Source: an uncultured Peptococcaceae bacterium
GTDB taxonomy: Bacteria > Bacillota > Peptococcia > Peptococcales > Peptococcaceae
Assembly: GCA_938044045.1 (NCBI GenBank)
Contig: CALIQN010000032.1
Coordinates: 1-28,367, forward strand
Length of the DNA stretch: 28,367 nucleotides
Direction: 5' to 3'
This document shows, one piece after another, positions 22,696 to 28,367 of this stretch. The stretch's first letter is position 1; every line of letters begins with the position of its first letter. The notes under the pieces are model-generated. The model made no database searches, was not told the DNA's origin, and saw only the letters and a program-made list of their open reading frames with translations. Position numbers and translations under genes: made by a program.

Positions 22696-24825
22696 TTATT
22701 TTAGACCCTTTAGGGCATCCATAAAGGGATTGTTGCTCATTTCTTCTTTTTTGGACAGTTGTTTCATATATTGACGAGCGTCCTTATTGCTCGTGCCTTT
22801 CTTGGCACGTAATTTTTCATTAAACTTCTCGTAATTTTCCCTAAAGCCACAGACACAGACATAACGTCTTTTTTCGCCACTACCGATGATTTCCAGTTTT
22901 TTCTTGCACTCTGGACAGCGAGCATTGGAAAGGATGGAAATATTTTCACGATAGCCACATGCCCTATCTTGGCAAACGTACATCTTGCCTCGCTTCCCAT
23001 TAACAGAAAGGAGATACTTACCACAATTTGGACAAGGCTTTCTGGTCATATTGTCATGGCGATAAGTCAATTCACTGGCTTTGACGGCCTTGACCAAGTC
23101 CTTGGTAAAGTTTCGTATCTCTCCATCAAAGACCTTAGGAGAAAGTCCACCTTGGGAGATTTTTTCGAGTTTACTTTCCCAGCTTGCTGTCAATCCTGCA
23201 CTCTTTAGGGACTCAGGCACCAAGCTAATGAGTTGCTTACCCTTTTGGGTTGGCAAGAGGACGTTGCCATTTTTTTCCACATAAAAGCTGGAAAAGAGTT
23301 TTTCGATAATGTCTGCCCTTGTTGCCGGCGTACCGATACCCCCTGTTTGCTTTAAGATGGCTTTATCCTTTTGGCTCACTTGGGCTGTTGGATTTTCCAT
23401 AAAGCCTAAAAGTGTCCCCTCGGTGTAGCGACTAGGCGGCTTGGTCTCACCCTCTATGAGACGAAGGTTGACGCCTTTTAAGAGGCCTTTGGCCAGTTTC
23501 CCTGTCCTTTCTTCAGTGATTTCATCATCATCAATGCCCTTAAAGCCCAAATCCTTGGCTTGCTTACCCTTGGCGATAAAACGCTCGCCCAAGACTTCCA
23601 CCACAATACTCGTCTCCAAATAAACGTAGTCACCTAAAAAGGCACCCATAAAGCGACGTGCTACCAAATCGTAAATCTTAAACTCATGGTTAGAAAGATC
23701 AGCTGTAGAAACCCTTGTCTCTGTTGGAATGATGGCATGATGGTCACTGACCTTAGCCTCATTAATCATCATCTTGGCAATCTTGTTACCATTTTGTAAA
23801 ATCTTGCGACTAGTTGCTAAAAGGCTAGTCGTATTAATGGCTTTTAAGCGGTCACTAAAGGTCGCCACCATATCTTTGGTCAGGTATCTGGAGTCTGTTC
23901 TTGGATAGGTTAAGACCTTGTGTGTTTCGTATAAGCTTTGCATATAACGCAAGGTCTCTTTAGCAGAATAACCATAGCGTGTATTGGCTTCCCTTTGTAG
24001 GGTGGTCAAGTCATAAAGAAGAGGTGGAGGGGTACGCTTTTCACTTTCTTTAATCTCTTTGACGTAAAACTCCCCTTGCTTTAGGCGTGCATAAAGCGCC
24101 TTGGCCTCTTTTGGGTCATAAATACGGCTCCCATCCTTACCCTGCCACAGAAAATGAAAACCGCCAGCCTCAAAGCCTAGCTCAAAATAAGGTTTTGGAC
24201 GAAAATTGACAATTTCTTCTTCTCTGCGCACAAGCTCTGCTAAAGTTGGCGTCTGTACCCTACCAGCAGAAAGTTGGGCATTGTAATGACAGGTCAAGGC
24301 ACGAGTGACATTTAGCCCCACAAGCCAGTCTGCCTCTGCCCTTGCCACTGCTGATTGGTAAAGCCTATCATAGTCCTTACTTGGACGCAGGTGGGCAAAG
24401 CCCTCTTTTATCGCACGATCGGTTTGTGAGGAAATCCACAAGCGTTTCATCGGCTTTTTAACCCCACTTTTATCAATAATCCAACGTGCCACCAATTCCC
24501 CTTCACGTCCGGCATCAGTGGCAATCACTATCTCAGTGATATCTTTACGACGAAGGAGGCTTTCGACCTTTTTATATTGTTTTCTGGTTTCACTAATCAC
24601 TGTTGTCTTCATCTTGTCAGGAAGCATAGGGAGGCTTGCCATCTCCCAATTCGCCCATGCTTTGTTGTAGCCTTCGGGGGCTTCCAAGGTCACCAAATGC
24701 CCTAGCGCCCAAGTGACAATCCCATCTTTGCCCCCTATCATACCATCACCTTTTTCCTTGTAACCAAGGACTCTAGCGATCTCCTTGGCAACAGAGGGCT
24801 TTTCGGCAATAATCAAACGTTTCAT
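22696..24825 (-). CDS. topB: DNA topoisomerase III (type IA)
   Basis: TopB is a cytoplasmic type IA topoisomerase that passes single strands and decatenates replication and recombination intermediates. The toprim domain is at the start: LIIAEKPSVAKEI with E8, and IATDAGREGELVARWI with D104 and E108. The active-site tyrosine is Y307 in VLTYPRTDSRYL. The central LSAGRVQTPTLAELVRREE block is intact. The tail has two zinc-ribbon-like modules (CPNCG, then CQDRACGY; CPECKKKL, then CVCGF) and a basic end. The 709 residues match B. subtilis TopB (about 727), so it is a chromosomal-type rather than plasmid-type enzyme. It overlaps the preceding small membrane protein gene by four bases (ATGA). No clear hairpin of its own follows it. 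Confidence 0.96.
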   Translation of the reverse strand: MKRLIIAEKPSVAKEIARVLGYKEKGDGMIGGKDGIVTWALGHLVTLEAPEGYNKAWANWEMASLPMLPDKMKTTVISETRKQYKKVESLLRRKDITEIVIATDAGREGELVARWIIDKSGVKKPMKRLWISSQTDRAIKEGFAHLRPSKDYDRLYQSAVARAEADWLVGLNVTRALTCHYNAQLSAGRVQTPTLAELVRREEEIVNFRPKPYFELGFEAGGFHFLWQGKDGSRIYDPKEAKALYARLKQGEFYVKEIKESEKRTPPPLLYDLTTLQREANTRYGYSAKETLRYMQSLYETHKVLTYPRTDSRYLTKDMVATFSDRLKAINTTSLLATSRKILQNGNKIAKMMINEAKVSDHHAIIPTETRVSTADLSNHEFKIYDLVARRFMGAFLGDYVYLETSIVVEVLGERFIAKGKQAKDLGFKGIDDDEITEERTGKLAKGLLKGVNLRLIEGETKPPSRYTEGTLLGFMENPTAQVSQKDKAILKQTGGIGTPATRADIIEKLFSSFYVEKNGNVLLPTQKGKQLISLVPESLKSAGLTASWESKLEKISQGGLSPKVFDGEIRNFTKDLVKAVKASELTYRHDNMTRKPCPNCGKYLLSVNGKRGKMYVCQDRACGYRENISILSNARCPECKKKLEIIGSGEKRRYVCVCGFRENYEKFNEKLRAKKGTSNKDARQYMKQLSKKEEMSNNPFMDALKGLK

Positions 24826-25043
24826 CTTTTTTCCCTCATTTTCTTTTTATACATAAAGGCAAAGCCCCAAGAAAGGCCTACCAAACCACCTAAGATTAAA
24901 CCGAGTAAACTCGCTTGATAATATGCCCCAACCACACCACCGAGGAGGGCAAACACTGCCACAAAGACAGGAATTGTTAAACTTTTTGAAAGATCTTTTT
25001 TCAATTCTTTCAAAATTGCCTTTTTTTTGTTATTTTTTTCCAC
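24822..25043 (-). CDS. Small two-helix membrane protein (AtpZ/AtpI-like topology)
   Basis: This protein of about 73 residues has a lysine-rich N-terminus, two hydrophobic helices (SLTIPVFVAVFALLGGVVGAY and LLGLILGGLVGLSWGFAFMY) and a basic tail (KKKMREKR). The glycine-rich GLILGGLVGLSWGF pattern resembles AtpZ/AtpI-type ATP synthase accessory proteins, but it is not near an atp operon, so I leave the function open. Two in-frame GTG codons occur: 25052 lacks a spaced ribosome binding site, whereas 25043 has GAGGTG six bases upstream, so I chose the latter. Its stop overlaps the topB start (ATGA), so topB translation is probably coupled to it. Confidence 0.65.
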   Translation of the reverse strand: MEKNNKKKAILKELKKDLSKSLTIPVFVAVFALLGGVVGAYYQASLLGLILGGLVGLSWGFAFMYKKKMREKR

Positions 25044-25069
25044 CGAAAACACCTCAAATTTTTTCTATT

Positions 25070-25121
25070 TGTATAAGCATAGCATAAACACCTTGACAAT
25101 AAAACACTCTAAAGGTAGGCT
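25070..25121. promoter_or_regulatory. Divergent promoters with overlapping -35 elements
   Basis: Plus strand: perfect TTGACA (25093-25098), 17 bases, TAGGCT (25116-25121), driving the membrane protein gene at 25152. Minus strand: TTGTCA (25099-25094), 18 bases, TATACA (25075-25070), driving the small membrane protein gene and topB. The two -35 hexamers share the same bases, so the promoters would compete. Confidence 0.5.
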
Positions 25122-25151
25122 AAGGCAAAGTTTGGAAATAAGGAGACAGGT

Positions 25152-25505
25152 ATGGAATTTTCATTTTGGCAAATACTCTTTTTCTATCATGTATTTATGT
25201 GGTTCGGTATGGTGATTCAACTCATCCTCGCCAGCCTAAAAGTCAAACACATGGGTAAGCTCTTACCCTTAGCCATTTATGGCTTTGACTTTTATATTTG
25301 CTATCCCTATTTCAAAGAAGCTTTTGTGCCGATCACAGACTTTAACTTGTTTATCACTTCCCTAGCAATTTTTACTTTTATTTCTCTGCCGGCAGTATTT
25401 TTCTTTTTAATTGAACTAAGGGTCATCAAGCTCAAAAAGCAAGAGAGAAAAAGACGTAAATTGCTAAAAATGCGCAAGAGGCAAAAAAAGCTTCTTTCGA
25501 TGTAA
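25152..25505 (+). CDS. Small membrane protein of unknown function (117 aa)
   Basis: This 117-residue protein has about three membrane helices (residues 8-28, 36-52 and 65-88) and a strongly basic cytoplasmic tail from about residue 92 (LKKQERKRRKLLKMRKRQKK). The ATG at 25152 follows AAGGAGA and a consensus TTGACA promoter. The tail could bind nucleic acid or acidic lipids, but this is speculation; I recognise no family. It is followed closely by an extended -10 promoter for the next gene, so read-through is possible but not required. Confidence 0.65.
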   Translation: MEFSFWQILFFYHVFMWFGMVIQLILASLKVKHMGKLLPLAIYGFDFYICYPYFKEAFVPITDFNLFITSLAIFTFISLPAVFFFLIELRVIKLKKQERKRRKLLKMRKRQKKLLSM

Positions 25506-25514
25506 GTGGGAAAT

Positions 25515-25523
25515 TGATATAAT
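25515..25523 (+). promoter_or_regulatory. Extended -10 promoter of the second stalk-domain protein gene
   Basis: TGATATAAT at 25515-25523 is a perfect extended -10, 44 bases before the start at 25567. It begins ten bases after the upstream gene's stop. AAAGGA at 25554-25559 is the ribosome binding site. Confidence 0.55.
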
Positions 25524-25566
25524 GACCCATATTTCATTACTCATGACTTTAAGAAAGGATGGTTTT

Positions 25567-27327
25567 ATGATGAAATTTAACCTCAAAAGAATTGCCAGTG
25601 TGGTAATTGTGGCATTTTTGCTCACCATCATGCCTAAGGCAACCTTAGCTGCTGATGTCAATTTTAACTTGCAAAGCGCCAACAGTGACAATAGTGTCGT
25701 CACCATTGGCTACAACAATGCTTATCCTAGCTACTACTACAAGATTGCCCTTGCGAGTCAATCCTCTAGACAAGTGGCAGCAGGTACCTTTGATCAAGCT
25801 AGTGGTACCATTACTTTAACACGTGCCAATGCACCGGAGCTTTCTAACCTAAGATCAAATGATAGCCTAATTATCACTGTCTACAATCCTTACAATGGCT
25901 ATGCTACTGTCTCTGAATCACGCTTAAACATTCAAGCAGGTGCCAAAAAGCCTAGTAGCATGCGTATTTTAAGCTCAAGACTCATGGCAAACCAAAACAA
26001 TCAAAACTTAGAAATTGCCTTTGACAACAACTATTTGCCAGGTGCTCAAGATAGAATCAACCTCTATCCTCTAGATATCAGTGGTAATGTCATTCGCACT
26101 TTGCAAAGACAAGTCTTTGATATTTCTGCCTCTAACCTCAAAAATCAAAATAATGAACAAGTGGCAAGCTTAAATGTTAGCGTCCCACAAGAAGTCAAAT
26201 CTTATCGTGTCGTCTTTACCAGTGGTAATGAAGAACTCTCTAACCTCACCAAAACCCTCTTAGTCGGAGAAGTCCAAGCCAGCTACAGAAGACTCATCAT
26301 TGATTTTCCAACGACCACTGTTGGCCTAGGGGATACCATCAAAGTGAGAGTCTTTGCTGAAGATACCAATGGTAAAAAAGTTGATATTTCTGGAGGTGTT
26401 GACCTTAGTCTAATCGGTAATGCTGTACGTTCTGTCGATAATATCAACCATAGTTTTTCTATCCATGATAATATCGCTTACCTCAATGAAAATGTACGCC
26501 TTACTGCAAGATATCAAGGTCTTGCTCAAGAAGTCACCTTAAAAGTCGTCAAAGAAAAAGTCTCTGACCCAGGTAGCTCATTGGCTGGTAGTTCTACCGG
26601 TCATACCCTTGAGATTAAAAATAGTAAATTACACACAGGTACCAATACCATCCCCGTCCAAGTACGTGACGAAAAAGGTCAAAATAAAGCGCTAAACTTT
26701 GTCCCAACAAGTGTCAGTGTCACCATTATGGATACCAACAACAAAATTACCAGCCTAAATGGACGTATTGTTGATAGTAGCAAGTTAAACACCACTGGTG
26801 AAGGGACTATCGAAGTCAACCTCCCACAAACAGGGGCAGGACGCTTGCTTGTCATCTTTAAGGGTGCCAATCCTAGCGATACCTACACCGTCACCTCTCA
26901 AAACTTAACCATTGTCCAAGGTGATGGCAAAAATGACACCCCAACTCAAGCTGGCAAGGTTAAAAGTGTCATTCTCTACTTTGGTGCCAACAGCATTATT
27001 GTTGACGGCAAAGCCCAAAGTACCGATACCCTCCCAGTGATCAAAGCAGGACGTACCTATGTCCCACTACGCACTGTTGCCCAAGCTTTTGGCGCAAAGG
27101 TTGACTGGGATCAAAAGACCAAGACAGCTAGTGCTATCTTAAGTGATACCACAATCAAGATGACCCTAGGACAAAAGACCTACCTCAAAAATAACGCTAG
27201 TCAACCAATGGATGCCGCTTGCTATATTGATAAAACAGGACGCACCATGGTACCAGTCAGATACATGAGTGAAGCCTTTGGCTACAAGGTCAACTATGAT
27301 AAAGTCCAAGTGATGTTTTCACTTTAA
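25567..27327 (+). CDS. Secreted stalk-domain protein with C-terminal copper amine oxidase N-like domain (larger paralogue)
   Basis: This exported protein of 586 residues starts at the ATG at 25567 (AAAGGA seven bases upstream), which gives a good signal peptide with likely cleavage after KATLA (residue 28). Modules parallel those of the 5099-6646 protein: N-terminal beta module with DNSVVTIGYNNAY (DNSVGISFNHAE in the paralogue), second module with IAFDNNYLPGAQD (VTFNNGYVPKAGD), third with LNFVPTSVSVTI and SSKLNTTGEGTIEVNL (LDFIPTEVNLVA and TSQMNTTGKGNIIFKT), and the C-terminal pair GRTYVPLRTVAQAFGA and GRTMVPVRYMSEAFGY. It has an additional Ig-like module at about residues 235-330 (TTTVGLGDTIKVRVFAEDTN) and lacks the Asn/Gln-rich linker. 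No catalytic domain or wall anchor is seen. A surface or matrix role is inference. Confidence 0.86.
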   Translation: MMKFNLKRIASVVIVAFLLTIMPKATLAADVNFNLQSANSDNSVVTIGYNNAYPSYYYKIALASQSSRQVAAGTFDQASGTITLTRANAPELSNLRSNDSLIITVYNPYNGYATVSESRLNIQAGAKKPSSMRILSSRLMANQNNQNLEIAFDNNYLPGAQDRINLYPLDISGNVIRTLQRQVFDISASNLKNQNNEQVASLNVSVPQEVKSYRVVFTSGNEELSNLTKTLLVGEVQASYRRLIIDFPTTTVGLGDTIKVRVFAEDTNGKKVDISGGVDLSLIGNAVRSVDNINHSFSIHDNIAYLNENVRLTARYQGLAQEVTLKVVKEKVSDPGSSLAGSSTGHTLEIKNSKLHTGTNTIPVQVRDEKGQNKALNFVPTSVSVTIMDTNNKITSLNGRIVDSSKLNTTGEGTIEVNLPQTGAGRLLVIFKGANPSDTYTVTSQNLTIVQGDGKNDTPTQAGKVKSVILYFGANSIIVDGKAQSTDTLPVIKAGRTYVPLRTVAQAFGAKVDWDQKTKTASAILSDTTIKMTLGQKTYLKNNASQPMDAACYIDKTGRTMVPVRYMSEAFGYKVNYDKVQVMFSL

Positions 27328-27335
27328 ACGAAAAT

Positions 27336-27376
27336 AAAAAATTCCCTCCCTGCCAACTGGCAAGGAGGGAATTTTT
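27336..27376. terminator. Bidirectional terminator between convergent genes
   Basis: AAAAATTCCCTCC (27336-27348/9) pairs with GGAGGGAATTTTT (27364-27376), with an inner TGCC/GGCA stem, loop AACT and a single C-A mismatch. Flanking A and T tracts allow use by the stalk-protein gene and by the minus-strand gene ending at 27375. Confidence 0.9.
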
Positions 27377-27818
27377 ATGCGCTAGTTTTATCATGAAGAT
27401 AGATACGTCCTGTAAAACATCGACCGATAAGAATAAGCTTGCCTTTATCTTGATACTGGAAGCGACCCTCCGCTAATCGAATGGCTTTTTTTTCACCCTT
27501 TGGCAAAAAATACACCTTTACTGAGCCAAGTCTCGCCTTTATCTCTAAATGACTAAGCTTTGCCATATCAACATCACCCAAAAGCTTACTACCACTGAGC
27601 ATAAAAGAACGATCAATCAAGTTACCCTCACCACGCATCTGAAAAGATGCCATATCTGTTCCAATAAAGTTACCTTGTAAACTGTTTTCCAAATAAAATG
27701 CCTCACTTTTTTGACAAAGATCAAAAGAAGTATGTGCAAAACCCACCATCAGTACCAAAAAAAGAATCGTCGTTAAAATCTTCCAATGCTTTTTTAAAGC
27801 TTGCAGTTTTTCTTTCAT
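27375..27818 (-). CDS. Membrane-anchored hypothetical protein (147 aa)
   Basis: This 147-residue protein has a basic N-terminus (MKEKLQALKKHWK) and one hydrophobic helix (ILTTILFLVLMVGFA, about 14-28), so it is either exported or anchored with its C-terminal part outside. The rest is strand-rich, repeating short polar beta segments (SLQGNFIGTDMASFQMRGEG, HLEIKARLGSVKVYFLPKG), which suggests a small beta-sandwich or beta-solenoid. I recognise no family. AAGGAT lies nine bases before the ATG. It follows the gene at 27839 by 20 bases, so the two probably share a transcript and may act together at the cell envelope. Confidence 0.6.
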   Translation of the reverse strand: MKEKLQALKKHWKILTTILFLVLMVGFAHTSFDLCQKSEAFYLENSLQGNFIGTDMASFQMRGEGNLIDRSFMLSGSKLLGDVDMAKLSHLEIKARLGSVKVYFLPKGEKKAIRLAEGRFQYQDKGKLILIGRCFTGRIYLHDKTSA

Positions 27819-27838
27819 CGTTTTTTATCCTTACATTA

Positions 27839-28367
27839 TCACTCAATCATCTGAAAGGGGACTCTCGCTTGATAGACTTCTGTGGCAAGATTTGGCTGGC
27901 CTTCATTATCCAATTGATAGCGAACATCTACACTTACACGCTTTAGTCCCTCTTGCGCAAAAACGTCCTGATTTGGCTTTAAACTGTGCTGATAAAAGCT
28001 TGCCTTGCCCTTACTACCTTTCTGTTTAAATTCTGAGTGCAAAAGATTTTTAGGCATCGCTTGAGGAAAGCTAGCCTTTAAGCTACCTTTTGCCGGTTGA
28101 TACAAAACATAATCCAAAACATAGCTTGATTTATCTGCCTCACTACGATGAGGCACCATGAGATAGTCCTTATTAAGTGCTTCTTCTCTCTCCTCAAATG
28201 GTACCTGCTCTTGTTGTTCAAAGGTATAATAGCCCGTATAGAGCCATAAAGACTTACCTTTATAATCAATTACAATACTATCAAACTCAGGAATATACTC
28301 ATTTAAAACCAAATCAATGGTATTTTTATCGATTTTATCAATCTTGTACTCGCCCTCTATCACCTGA
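27839..28367 (-). CDS. Hypothetical envelope-type protein, 5' end outside window
   Basis: The minus-strand frame is open to the window edge; a GTG at 28363 is in frame but has no visible ribosome binding site and no signal peptide follows, so I treat the gene as truncated by the window. The visible 175 or so residues are polar and strand-rich (FDSIVIDYKGKSLWLYTGYY, KSSYVLDYVLYQPAKGSLKA, KRVSVDVRYQLDNEGQPN). I do not recognise a family. Its partner 20 bases downstream is a single-helix membrane protein, so an extracytoplasmic location is plausible but not shown. Confidence 0.55.
   Translation of the reverse strand, partial: QVIEGEYKIDKIDKNTIDLVLNEYIPEFDSIVIDYKGKSLWLYTGYYTFEQQEQVPFEEREEALNKDYLMVPHRSEADKSSYVLDYVLYQPAKGSLKASFPQAMPKNLLHSEFKQKGSKGKASFYQHSLKPNQDVFAQEGLKRVSVDVRYQLDNEGQPNLATEVYQARVPFQMIE

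Overview
The window looks like the chromosome of a low-to-mid-GC Gram-positive bacterium (Bacillota). Strong AGGAGG-type ribosome binding sites, signal-peptide proteins ending in copper-amine-oxidase-N-like 'stalk' domains, a PepV dipeptidase, QueH and a B. subtilis-style TopB all fit an anaerobic Clostridia/Tissierellia-like lineage. This placement is inference from gene content; no taxonomic marker is present.

Left housekeeping block (1-13.4 kb). A minus-strand phosphate operon (PiT permease, DUF47 PhoU-like partner, then an AI-2E-type permease cut by the window edge) diverges from pepV plus a GNAT acetyltransferase. Next come a pirin, a secreted stalk-domain protein, tRNA-Arg(CCU), an aldehyde dehydrogenase with a sigma-B-like promoter, a small lipoprotein, a heterodimeric ABC exporter and a 115-residue hypothetical gene. 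Most units are closed by clear hairpin terminators. Five DnaA-box-like 9-mers lie within 83 bases at 13385-13467, at the 3' end of queH.

Accessory island (about 14.3-22.6 kb). AT-richer DNA begins just upstream of queH with gene debris: a DUF1016 (YhcG-like) nuclease relic with three in-frame stops, decayed ORFs, and a frameshifted plasmid/phage primase. After a spacer carrying an imperfect direct repeat comes a compact plus-strand operon of five genes that overlap or nearly touch: XRE-family HTH, BRO-N/DinD-like protein, type III restriction-modification Mod, Res, and a Hanks-type Ser/Thr kinase. It ends at a strong terminator. This is the most interesting part of the window: a type III R-M system led by phage-switch-type regulators and followed by a protein kinase with an unrecognised N-terminal domain.

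Right housekeeping block (22.7-28.4 kb). topB, with a small two-helix membrane protein gene just upstream, diverges from a small membrane protein gene. A second, larger stalk-domain protein, paralogous to the one at 5.1-6.6 kb, is followed by two convergent minus-strand envelope-type hypothetical genes, the last running off the window.
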